Shown here piece after piece: positions 1 through 7,366 of a DNA stretch of 23,199 nt (its first letter is position 1; every line of letters starts with the position of its first letter). The stretch spans positions 5,698 through 28,896 of the forward strand of contig DGBH01000002.1 of assembly GCA_002384205.1 (NCBI GenBank), in the 5' to 3' direction. A program made the translations under genes and the position numbers. Below the pieces are notes generated by a model. That model was not told where the DNA came from, made no database searches, and saw only the letters and a list, made by a program, of their open reading frames with translations. Source of the stretch: Bacteroidetes bacterium UBA4009 (GTDB taxonomy: Bacteria; Bacteroidota; Bacteroidia; NS11-12g; UBA9320).

Positions 1-1259
1 TCGATCTGGGACTTAATGGGTACAATACCACTCAGGTCTCAAGAGATACCAATAAAATTGTAGCACTAACGGGTAATATTCTAGGTTTAAAAATGATACT
101 AATAGCGATTTACGTATTGTTTGTTTTTTTGGTAGGCGCTGCATTAGGTTATGGTAGTGCCGAGTTCTTATTGCTTATTTTTTTGTGTATCTTACAAATA
201 TTTACTTCACTCAATCAATACCTTAGAACCATTGTAGCCAGTTTGCAACAATTTAAGTGGGATGGAATATTTATGGTGTTGGACAGAGTACTGGTTGTAA
301 TACTCTGTGCTATTCTGCTTTGGGGAGGCTTAGAAGGTTGGAGTCTAACCATTGAGCGATTTATTTTCGCTCAACTAGCGGGAGTTTTTTTGGTAAGCTT
401 TGTTTTGGTTCTTTTTCTAAGGAAATACTTTCGAGATGTGCGGATATCATTCGATTTAAAAACAATACGTCCATTGCTACAAAATTCATGGCCCTTTGCA
501 TTACTCATTACCCTTATGGGCCTCTATAATTATGTGGATAGCGTGATGCTTAAAACAATGGTTGGTAATTCAGATGCAGGCATATACGCTCATGGGTATA
601 GATTATTTTACGCCATACTCATGTTTGCTCAGATTTTTAGTGGGGTGTTATTACCTTTTTTCAGTAAAAATATTAAAGACAAGGTGACAATTAATCTAAT
701 TGCTTCCTTTACAGCTAAATTTTTACTTTTAGTCGCTATCTCGATAGCTCTGCTAAGTGCTGCGTATAGCAATCAAGTAATGGATTTAATGTATCATGAA
801 AAAGCAACTGCGCAAAGTGCCAGCGCATTTTCATTTTTGATGCTAGGGTTTATTGGTTCGGTATTAATTTTAGTTTATGGAACACTTCTTACCGCAGCCT
901 TAGAATTAAAGTATCTTAATATGGCAGCTTTTATAACCTTATGTATAAATCTGGCACTAAATACGCAACTCATCCCTCTTTATGGTCCGACTGGAGCGGC
1001 TATTGCAACAGCCATAAGTCAATTATTATTTGGGACTATTTGCTATGCTATTAGTTTTCAAGAGTTTGGTTTTCAGCCTAAATTTATTAATATTATTAGA
1101 CAAGCTTTTGGGATAGGAATGTTATTTTTGGTTATCTTGATGGGCAAACAATATTGCTCTAGTGTAGCCGTTCACCTATCAATGATTTTTATTAGCATCC
1201 TTATATCGGCCTATATGTTTAAGTTATTTCAAGTTAAAGACCTAAAGTCATTGACTTGA
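1..1259 (+). CDS. Polysaccharide flippase (Wzx/MATE-like), 5' end missing
   Basis: The reading frame is open from base 3 through the ATG at 93, so the gene begins outside the window and the ATG at 93 is probably internal. The visible part (about 418 residues) is almost entirely hydrophobic, with about ten to eleven membrane segments separated by short charged loops. The segment before residue M at 93 (DLGLNGYNTTQVSRDTNK) resembles the early cytoplasmic loop of polysaccharide transport proteins (DxGxxxxxxRxxA pattern), and the C-terminal half contains a PLYGPTGAAIATAISQ helix typical of the Wzx/MurJ-like MOP superfamily. Such proteins flip lipid-linked glycan units across the inner membrane. 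The neighbours wzz and an O-antigen ligase-like gene support a role in O-antigen, capsule or exopolysaccharide export. Family-level assignment is solid; the substrate is unknown. Confidence 0.85.
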   Translation, partial: DLGLNGYNTTQVSRDTNKIVALTGNILGLKMILIAIYVLFVFLVGAALGYGSAEFLLLIFLCILQIFTSLNQYLRTIVASLQQFKWDGIFMVLDRVLVVILCAILLWGGLEGWSLTIERFIFAQLAGVFLVSFVLVLFLRKYFRDVRISFDLKTIRPLLQNSWPFALLITLMGLYNYVDSVMLKTMVGNSDAGIYAHGYRLFYAILMFAQIFSGVLLPFFSKNIKDKVTINLIASFTAKFLLLVAISIALLSAAYSNQVMDLMYHEKATAQSASAFSFLMLGFIGSVLILVYGTLLTAALELKYLNMAAFITLCINLALNTQLIPLYGPTGAAIATAISQLLFGTICYAISFQEFGFQPKFINIIRQAFGIGMLFLVILMGKQYCSSVAVHLSMIFISILISAYMFKLFQVKDLKSLT

Positions 1260-1261
1260 AA

Positions 1262-1293
1262 TTGACATTATATTAGCTATTCAATTAACTTTG
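1262..1293 (+). promoter_or_regulatory. Bacteroidota-type promoter for the wzz gene
   Basis: A TTG at 1262-1264 lies 21 bp before TAACTTTG at 1286-1293. This matches the Bacteroidota sigma-ABfr pattern (TTG, 17-23 bp, TAnnTTTG). The predicted transcript start near 1298 leaves a leader of about 20 bases before the ATG at 1319. It suggests wzz and the downstream genes can be transcribed separately from the flippase. Confidence 0.65.
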
Positions 1294-1318
1294 CGAATCT
1301 ATTTTTTAAAATTATCGA

Positions 1319-2323
1319 ATGAACCAAAACAAAGATTTTGATTTAAACTTTGTGGAAATTGTAAAGTTAGTTTGGGAATACCGAAAGCAACTGGCTATAA
1401 TAGCTGTTGCTAGTATTTTACTAACTGCCTTATTCACCGCACCATTTATCATAGCACCTAAATACGAATCAGAAGTGGTTTTTTATCCTACTACTAATAA
1501 TTCGATAGGTAATGCGCTTTTTACAGATCTTAATATGAGACAAAGTGATCCTCTAGCTTTTGGTGAAGAAGAGGAAGCTGAAAATGCACTACAATTGCTC
1601 AATTCCTCTGCGCTGCAAGGTCGTATTGTTAAAAACTTTGATCTTATGAATCATTATGGCATAGATCAAGATGGTAGTCCTCAAACGGACTTAGGGCTAA
1701 AGATGGAAAAGAATATACAGTTCTTTCGCACACGCCATTTGGCTATACAAATAACTGTATTAGACGAAGACCCTGTTAAAGCAGCAGAAATCGCCAATGG
1801 CATAAGCGCTATTTATGATTCTGTGAAAACTGAAATCCAAAAACAGGTTTCATTAGAAGCACTCGAGATCGTAAAAAGTGAGTTTGAGAGCAAAGAGAAA
1901 CAAGTTTGGGATTTACGTATAGCACTTCAAAAATTAGGGGAGAAGGGTATTACCAATTACGAAGAACAGTCGCGTGCGTTATCGGAAGAGTTATATAAAA
2001 CTGCTGCTGATGGCGCTAAGAGAAGAGAACTGCAATTGCAACAAAAAGAATTAGCTAAATATGCAGGGGAATTTACATACCTGAATGAAACATTGATTTT
2101 AGAGCTCGAAAGCTTAAGTGAGCATAGAAAACGTTTTGAAAAAGCAAAAGTGGACGTAGAGAAGACACTACCTCAAAAGTTTATTTTAACTAGTGCTTCT
2201 CCTGCAGAAAAGAAATCGTACCCACTTCGCACACTGCTTACTCTTTTGGTGACTGGAGCAGTATTACTTTTTAGTGTTTTAACTCTGGTGATTTTAAACC
2301 AACTGAATCTACTTAAGAAGTAG
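1319..2323 (+). CDS. Wzz-type polysaccharide chain-length determinant protein
   Basis: This 334-residue protein has the polysaccharide co-polymerase layout: a short cytoplasmic N-terminus, a first membrane helix at about residues 24-46, a large periplasmic region containing a long coiled coil (about 175-285), a proline-rich approach (P295, P302) and a second membrane helix at about 304-326. The motif around residues 46-57 (APKYESEVVFYP) is the usual Wzz-domain start. No tyrosine-kinase (Walker) domain follows, so it is the kinase-free type. Proteins of this class set the length of polymers made by Wzy-type polymerases in the inner membrane. The gene has its own promoter and its TAG stop overlaps the GTG start of the next gene by one base, indicating coupled translation with the ligase/polymerase. 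The Wzz family call is strong; the polymer is unknown. Confidence 0.85.
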   Translation: MNQNKDFDLNFVEIVKLVWEYRKQLAIIAVASILLTALFTAPFIIAPKYESEVVFYPTTNNSIGNALFTDLNMRQSDPLAFGEEEEAENALQLLNSSALQGRIVKNFDLMNHYGIDQDGSPQTDLGLKMEKNIQFFRTRHLAIQITVLDEDPVKAAEIANGISAIYDSVKTEIQKQVSLEALEIVKSEFESKEKQVWDLRIALQKLGEKGITNYEEQSRALSEELYKTAADGAKRRELQLQQKELAKYAGEFTYLNETLILELESLSEHRKRFEKAKVDVEKTLPQKFILTSASPAEKKSYPLRTLLTLLVTGAVLLFSVLTLVILNQLNLLKK

Positions 2324-3765
2324 TGGGACTATCGCTTGACATAAAGCGCTTATATGCCCTCGCCGGGTTATTTTTTATTTGCTGTTTGGCCGCAGTGTAC
2401 TTTGATTTATTGGTTCTACTAGCAGCCCCTGCTGTATTGGCATTGCTGTGGTTAACCATTACTAAACCCAAGTTAACGCTGTATTTTTTAGCTTGCGCTA
2501 CACCTCTATCTGTACACCTTATTGATGAACGTGTTAGTACCATAAATATAAGTTTACCCACTGAGCCTCTAATCATTCTTCTATTCATTGGTGTGGTTTT
2601 TAAGGCGTTTAGTGCGCGAAAACTATTGATTCCAGAGGTGACAACCATGCTATCTCTACTTGTACTTGCTGATTTTTCTTGGCTTGTAATAACAGCAATA
2701 ACTAGCTCTATCCCTGTCGTTTCTGTGAAGTACGTGCTTATGAAAAGTTGGTATATCGTAGTATTTTACTTTCTACTATCTCGTTATTTCCAAAACCACA
2801 GTATGATAAAAAAGTATTTATGGTGTTTGATTATATCGGTAATCGTGCTGACACTTTACACCTTATATCATCATGCCGCTGGTGGTTTTAGTCGGGAGTA
2901 TGCGTATACCGCTATGCGTCCCTTTTTACCTGACCATGGAATGTATGCTGCTTGTATTTCATTTATTGTTCCAATCCTTTTTGTGTTTGCACTGCATGGT
3001 AATTCGTTAGGTTATGGTAAAATAGTAAGGATAGTGTGTGCGCTACTTTTCGTGTATATGGTGCTCGCCGTTGCACTTTCGTTTACCCGTGCTTCGTGGC
3101 TAAGTTTAGCAATATCACTGCTTTTTTACATACTTTTTTTAGTTAATGTTAGGTTAAAGCATATTCTTATGATAGGTGCACTTGCGGTTACCGTAATCTT
3201 CGTAAATCGTGATTCATTACTAGTATACTTATCTCGTAATAAAAAAGAATCGGATGATAATATAGAAAATCACCTTCAGTCAGTATCCAACGTTACTTCA
3301 GATCCAAGTAACTTAGAACGATTAAATCGCTGGAGCAGTGCCATGCGTTTGTGGGAAGAAAAGCCATTAATGGGATGGGGGCCAGGCACTTATACCTTTC
3401 AATACGGTCAGTTTCAACTTCCGCATGAGATGACTATTATTAGTACCAATGCGGGAACTTTGGGAGGTGTACATTCTGAGTATTTAAGGCCGTTAGCCGA
3501 AAGCGGAATATTTGGGTTGATCCTTTACATTGCATTTGTCTTGTATACTTTTGTACTTGGTTTTAAGCATCAACGTGTACTCGAAGGTTCTAGTAAGTAT
3601 TTAAGCCTTGCCGCATTTTTAGGTCTTATAACGTATTTTACGCATGGCGTGATTAATAACTATACAGAGTTTGATAAAATTGCAGTTCCCTTGTATAGCT
3701 TCTTAGCCATACTTACTGCTATAGAAGTTGCATACCAACATGATCAAAAAGATAGCAAAGAATAG
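2323..3765 (+). CDS. O-antigen ligase/polymerase-like membrane protein (Wzy_C family)
   Basis: This 480-residue protein has about twelve predicted membrane segments. Between them are the hallmarks of the WaaL/Wzy_C family: FTRASWLSL at residues 254-262, a large periplasmic loop at about 300-383 containing NRWSSAMRLWEEKPLMGWGPG, and HSEYLRPLAESGIFGL at 384-399. R256, R336 and H384 sit where the essential Arg and His residues of O-antigen ligases are expected. Family members either ligate O-antigen to lipid A-core or polymerise repeat units; the sequence alone does not separate the two. Pairing with a Wzz protein slightly favours a polymerase role. Translation most likely starts at the GTG overlapping the wzz stop codon (TAGTG), since the next in-frame ATG lies more than 130 residues downstream. 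Confidence 0.83.
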   Translation: MGLSLDIKRLYALAGLFFICCLAAVYFDLLVLLAAPAVLALLWLTITKPKLTLYFLACATPLSVHLIDERVSTINISLPTEPLIILLFIGVVFKAFSARKLLIPEVTTMLSLLVLADFSWLVITAITSSIPVVSVKYVLMKSWYIVVFYFLLSRYFQNHSMIKKYLWCLIISVIVLTLYTLYHHAAGGFSREYAYTAMRPFLPDHGMYAACISFIVPILFVFALHGNSLGYGKIVRIVCALLFVYMVLAVALSFTRASWLSLAISLLFYILFLVNVRLKHILMIGALAVTVIFVNRDSLLVYLSRNKKESDDNIENHLQSVSNVTSDPSNLERLNRWSSAMRLWEEKPLMGWGPGTYTFQYGQFQLPHEMTIISTNAGTLGGVHSEYLRPLAESGIFGLILYIAFVLYTFVLGFKHQRVLEGSSKYLSLAAFLGLITYFTHGVINNYTEFDKIAVPLYSFLAILTAIEVAYQHDQKDSKE

Positions 3766-4780
3766 ACTAGGGTTAGCCGGTTTTATTTTTATAACGCTCC
3801 TCATGGTGGTTTCGTTTTTAGGCTATCTTATCACACCAGACAGTACACCGCAAGCCAACGATATTCATCTAGAAATAGCGTTGCAGCCTCCTGGTTTCAA
3901 AGTACAAATGATGCAGCAACCATTGGAAGAAAAAGTAGAGTCTGTAGGTTATGTAGGATGGATTCTGAATGGTAAACCATTGAAATATAGCCGTGTGCCA
4001 GTCTCGGCTGCGGCACTGCCAGATAGTTTTGCTGTATTTACTAAAAATGGTTTGATACAATGGCAAAATATAGAGATCAAGCAAGATGCCGCATTGATAA
4101 CTAAATATTATTACCTTGGAACAGATCGCTATGGAAGGGATGTACTTAGTAGAGTAATAATCGGAGCAAGAATATCCTTGTTAGTGGGCTTCATGTCGGT
4201 TTTAATTACCTTACTCATTGGCACTACACTGGGCTTACTTGCGGGCTTTTATGGAGGTTGGGTCGATTCGGTTATTTTATGGCTTATAAACGTGGTATGG
4301 AGTTTACCCAGTTTACTTATTGCCATTGCAATTAGTTTTGCGTTTCAAGAAAAAGGAATTTATCAGGTCTTTCTAGCTATTGGGTTAAGTATGTGGGTGG
4401 AGCTAGCACGCATCGTACGCGGACAAGTGCTCCAAATTAAAGAGATGGAATATGTTCAAGCGGCAAAAGTGCTAGGTTTTGGTAATTTACAGATTCTATT
4501 CAGACATATTTTACCCAATATCATGGCGCCTATTATTGTGGTGTGTGCAGCCAATTTTGCCAGTGCAATATTATTAGAAGCAGGCTTAAGTTTCTTAGGA
4601 CTTGGAGTACAACCCCCAATGCCTAGCTGGGGAAGTATGATCAAAGAACATTATAATTATATTGTTTTTGATGCGGCCTACCTGGCCATCATACCCGGTG
4701 TGTGTATCATGGTGTTGGTTATGAGCTTTAATTTCTTAGGCAATGCCTTAAGAGACGCTTTGGATGTGAATATGAAGTAA
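3740..4780 (+). CDS. Oligopeptide/dipeptide ABC transporter permease (OppC/DppC type)
   Basis: The gene encodes 346 residues from the ATG at 3740. An in-frame TTG at 3728 is a less likely start. A first membrane helix (about 11-31) is followed by an unusually long outer segment of roughly 90 residues, then the family hallmark GTDRYGRDVLSR (127-138). Five membrane helices follow, with a cytoplasmic EAA loop (EYVQAAKVLGFGNLQILFRH, about 237-256) that docks on the ATPase, and the conserved GLSFLGLGVQPPMPSWG near the C-terminus. It is one half of an inner-membrane peptide importer. Its start lies 26 bases inside the preceding polysaccharide gene, so the two are probably co-transcribed despite unrelated roles. 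No OppB partner or binding protein is in the window; a fused double ATPase of the same transporter class is encoded at 19259-20902. Confidence 0.88.
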   Translation: MIKKIAKNRLGLAGFIFITLLMVVSFLGYLITPDSTPQANDIHLEIALQPPGFKVQMMQQPLEEKVESVGYVGWILNGKPLKYSRVPVSAAALPDSFAVFTKNGLIQWQNIEIKQDAALITKYYYLGTDRYGRDVLSRVIIGARISLLVGFMSVLITLLIGTTLGLLAGFYGGWVDSVILWLINVVWSLPSLLIAIAISFAFQEKGIYQVFLAIGLSMWVELARIVRGQVLQIKEMEYVQAAKVLGFGNLQILFRHILPNIMAPIIVVCAANFASAILLEAGLSFLGLGVQPPMPSWGSMIKEHYNYIVFDAAYLAIIPGVCIMVLVMSFNFLGNALRDALDVNMK

Positions 4781-4794
4781 CTGGTTTTCTTAAA

Positions 4795-4815
4795 ACGTAA
4801 AAAAGTAATTTACGT
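4795..4815. terminator. Weak hairpin between convergent permease gene and dapF
   Basis: ACGTAAA (4795-4801) and TTTACGT (4809-4815) form a 7-bp AT-rich stem with a 7-base loop, placed between two converging genes. There is no strong U-tract on either side, so it is only a possible bidirectional terminator. Confidence 0.3.
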
Positions 4816-4832
4816 AAGAGTAGCTCACCAAA

Positions 4833-5606
4833 TTAGAGCATTACATCTCCTTCAAAAACTTTTACTGCAGGTCCCGATAAAAATATATTTTCAAAAGACT
4901 TTGGTTTTTTATCAAACGAAACCATGAGTGGTCCTCCCTTAGTTTGGATTTTTTGTGAGAAGTGTCTAATGCTACTGTCTTGCTCAAGGTAATGGGCAAT
5001 GGCCGCGGCGGTTACCCCCGTTCCACAGCTTAAGGTTTCATCTTCTACTCCGCGCTCATAGGTGCGGATATATAAGACCCCATTTCGCGCTTCCAGATAG
5101 TTAACGTTAATCCCTGTTTCTTCGAAGCGTTCGCTGTAACGAATAGCATGTGCAGCTTCTATTAAATCTAATGCATCTATCTCCTCAGTGTATGCTATAT
5201 AATGTGGCGAGCCGGTGTTTAACATATAGCCTTCATCTTCTACCAGTACCATATCTACATTGTGCATTTTCAAGAATACAATTTCATCTTCTATGCGTGC
5301 TTCGTGTGGGCCATCATTTGATCCGAATGTGCAGTCATTTGTTATCCATCCAATACTTTTTGCATGCATCACAGCACACCTACTGCCATTACCGCAAAAG
5401 CTTTCGCTACCATCTGCATTATAGTATATCATTTCGAAGTCAAACTTGCTTTCTTTTCTAATTACGATCAGACCATCTGATCCTATACCATATTTGCGGT
5501 TACACAGCGCTTGAATTTGCTCCTTTGTAATGTCAAAAATATCAGAAGTAATTACAAAATCGTTTCCAGTACCTTGGTATTTATAAAAATGTATTTGTTT
5601 AGTCAT
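4833..5606 (-). CDS. dapF: Diaminopimelate epimerase DapF
   Basis: DapF converts LL- to meso-diaminopimelate, the last-but-one step of lysine synthesis, and supplies the cross-linking residue of peptidoglycan. The 257-residue protein has the usual length and all family marks: YQGTGNDFV near the N-terminus (10-18), YYNADGSESFCGNGSRC (61-77) with the first catalytic Cys at C71, NTGSPHYI (130-137), and ERGVEDETLSCGTGVTAAA (184-202) with the second catalytic Cys at C194. The ATG start overlaps the stop of the anti-sigma-like gene by 8 bases. It is therefore the last gene of a sigma/anti-sigma/dapF transcription unit and probably translationally coupled to it, which links wall-precursor supply to whatever controls the sigma factor. 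Confidence 0.96.
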   Translation of the reverse strand: MTKQIHFYKYQGTGNDFVITSDIFDITKEQIQALCNRKYGIGSDGLIVIRKESKFDFEMIYYNADGSESFCGNGSRCAVMHAKSIGWITNDCTFGSNDGPHEARIEDEIVFLKMHNVDMVLVEDEGYMLNTGSPHYIAYTEEIDALDLIEAAHAIRYSERFEETGINVNYLEARNGVLYIRTYERGVEDETLSCGTGVTAAAIAHYLEQDSSIRHFSQKIQTKGGPLMVSFDKKPKSFENIFLSGPAVKVFEGDVML

Positions 5607-6606
5607 TGAGTATGTTTAGAAGCGTAGGATTAGACACCTCGCTAAATTTTTTATAGGTTTTATTTTTTTCAATAAAATAGTGTTTATTGTCTAATGCTAA
5701 GTAAATTCTATTGTCTAATTCTTTAAAAATCAGAACTTTGTTTTGTGGAATTCCATATAATTGAACTTTGGTTCCGTCATAAATATATCCTTTAAAATTA
5801 ACTACGCTCTTCCAGTATTCTACATTTATTTTACTGCCTTGCGGTATATCTATTTCTGCTTGTGAAGCAGTTTGTTTGTCTTCCATTTTAATTTCCGCCT
5901 TAGTGCCGACTTTGCTATTAGGAGTATTAACAGTCTGCTCAGTTGCGTCAAGGTTCTTGTATTGAGTATTAGTTGCGTAGTCTAGACTTTGCAATGAAAA
6001 CAATCTAGTTCCAATTAACTCATCACGCTCAATTACTATTTTGTCAGATTTGACAATTGCGTCTTTACTGATATCCCTTTCTACATAATCTTCCGTCATA
6101 GGTACTTCAATTTCTTCCACAACATCAAAGTCGGTAGCATCCTGAACAGAAAGTCCAATCTCGTTTGCGGGCAGCACATGTGTAGTCGCTAAGTGTCGTT
6201 TAGTCGAAGTGTCTTTTCGTCTTTTATTTTTTATCTTGTGTTTCTTTTTAACTTCATCAGTTTGATTGTCGGCAACAAACGTCGAATTTACGTTGGGTTG
6301 TTGCTTGGAGAGATAGAAATAGGTCGCTACTAAAAGTATAACAGATGCCGCAATACTCATAGCAATTCTAATGTTTGATTTAATACTTATGGCCTTAAAA
6401 GTAGAATGCTGTTCTTTTTTTAGTATTGCTTTGAGCTCTGCTTCGCGGTGTGCAATTATCTTCTTAATAATGGCGCTCTGTAAGTCTACCTGTTGCCGTA
6501 ATTTATCTGAATGTTTGAGATCAATTTTGAATTTATCTAATGCTGTACCTTGTAACTCGCCACTTAGGTAGTCGTCAATCAAATGATATTGTTTTTCGTC
6601 TTCCAT
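5599..6606 (-). CDS. Putative membrane anti-sigma factor
   Basis: The 335-residue protein has an N-terminal cytoplasmic segment (about 1-75) of the Bacteroidota anti-sigma type: IDDYLSGELQGTALDKF followed by helix-forming residues ending near 66. One membrane helix follows (about 80-99), then a long periplasmic part. That part begins with a strongly basic stretch (120-138, mostly Lys/Arg/His), continues as a low-complexity acidic/Thr-rich linker and ends in a compact C-terminal region (about 262-335, rich in Tyr, Phe and Val). No zinc-binding HxxxCxxC motif is visible, so it is not a classical ZAS protein. Its ATG overlaps the sigma gene stop by one base (TAATG) and it overlaps dapF by 8 bases. 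The role is inferred from position and architecture: it would hold the ECF sigma factor at the membrane until an envelope signal arrives. The C-terminal domain is not recognised. Confidence 0.6.
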   Translation of the reverse strand: MEDEKQYHLIDDYLSGELQGTALDKFKIDLKHSDKLRQQVDLQSAIIKKIIAHREAELKAILKKEQHSTFKAISIKSNIRIAMSIAASVILLVATYFYLSKQQPNVNSTFVADNQTDEVKKKHKIKNKRRKDTSTKRHLATTHVLPANEIGLSVQDATDFDVVEEIEVPMTEDYVERDISKDAIVKSDKIVIERDELIGTRLFSLQSLDYATNTQYKNLDATEQTVNTPNSKVGTKAEIKMEDKQTASQAEIDIPQGSKINVEYWKSVVNFKGYIYDGTKVQLYGIPQNKVLIFKELDNRIYLALDNKHYFIEKNKTYKKFSEVSNPTLLNILND

Positions 6607-7169
6607 TAGATTAAATCTGCTTTATTATATTTTGCTAAAACGGATGCTTGTAATTTTTTAAAACATTGATACTTTTTACTTTTTACGGTGTCTGCATTGG
6701 CAAAATTTAGTTTATCAGCAATCATCCTGGTGCTATAACCATCAAAGTAAAAATAGGAGAGAAGCTTTTTGCATGTTTCGTCCATCTCGTTTACCATTTC
6801 TGCTATTATCCCGTCGTCTAAATTATTCTTTTGGGTGTCGATGGCCTTATTTAGTTGGTTTGTTTCATCTACCAGTTTAAATTTACTTCGTTTCTTGAGT
6901 TCTTTGAACCATAGGTTTTTTGCGATGGCAAGAATATAAGTGCTAAGCTTTGATTGTAATAGAAACGCTGGTTTATTGGCGTTTTTCCAAACAGCAATTA
7001 TAGTATCTTGCATGATGTCGTCTACTACAGTGTGGTCTCCGCTATTTTTTAAAATAAAGTTTTTCACCAAGCTATAATGTTTGTTATATACTAAAACGAG
7101 AACAGATTCATCTCCTTGTTTTATACGCTCAAGAATGGCTTGATCATTTAAACTACCTATGCCAAACAT
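6606..7169 (-). CDS. ECF-type RNA polymerase sigma factor
   Basis: The 187-residue protein has the two-domain layout of ECF sigma factors. Region 2 (about 25-95) includes VVDDIMQDTIIAVWKN (48-63) for core binding and -10 recognition. Region 4 (about 125-178) has a helix-turn-helix around YSTRMIADKLNFANADTVKSKKYQCFKKL. The NADTVKSKKYQCFKKL ending is the form common in Bacteroidota ECF factors. It starts with ATG and overlaps the downstream anti-sigma-like gene by one base. It lies divergent to the HtrA protease gene with a shared promoter region, which suggests control of an envelope-stress regulon that may include its own operon and htrA. The regulon is inferred; the family call is firm. Confidence 0.87.
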   Translation of the reverse strand: MFGIGSLNDQAILERIKQGDESVLVLVYNKHYSLVKNFILKNSGDHTVVDDIMQDTIIAVWKNANKPAFLLQSKLSTYILAIAKNLWFKELKKRSKFKLVDETNQLNKAIDTQKNNLDDGIIAEMVNEMDETCKKLLSYFYFDGYSTRMIADKLNFANADTVKSKKYQCFKKLQASVLAKYNKADLI

Positions 7170-7239
7170 TTTTGTAGATAGTTAATACGAATTAATCGAG
7201 AAAGGTAAATCATCAGCATCAAAATAGATACTCCATACG

Positions 7240-7270
7240 TTGGAAAAGATGGTTGGTGATGGTACATTTG
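7240..7270 (+). promoter_or_regulatory. Promoter for the HtrA protease gene
   Basis: TTG at 7240-7242 and TACATTTG at 7263-7270 are separated by 20 bp, matching the Bacteroidota consensus. The predicted transcript start near 7275 falls inside the divergent -7 box of the sigma operon and gives a leader of about 90 bases before the ATG at 7367. Confidence 0.6.
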
Positions 7271-7275
7271 CTTCG

Positions 7276-7283
7276 CAAAATTA
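7276..7283 (-). promoter_or_regulatory. -7 box for the sigma/anti-sigma/dapF operon
   Basis: On the minus strand this reads TAATTTTG, an exact TAnnTTTG match, about 105 bases upstream of the sigma gene start. No good TTG -33 element is seen at the usual distance, so it may be a weak promoter or one helped by an activator or by the ECF factor itself. Confidence 0.4.
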
Positions 7284-7366
7284 ATTATTTTTTATGGGTG
7301 CTGTTAAACTTAATGTATCACTGGTTTTGGAATACGATTTTGATAAAGAATTAATAAATAAAAAAA

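Noticed and set aside
2313..2648. 111-residue minus-strand open frame
   Set aside because: Lies wholly opposite the O-antigen ligase-like gene, has no recognisable motif and a composition typical of an antisense shadow.
3728..3739. TTG at 3728 as permease start
   Set aside because: The ATG at 3740 gives the usual short basic N-terminus before the first membrane helix; the TTG would only add four residues.
5150..5461. 103-residue plus-strand open frame
   Set aside because: Opposite dapF, whose catalytic motifs are intact in the other strand; the Cys/His-rich shadow has no family features.
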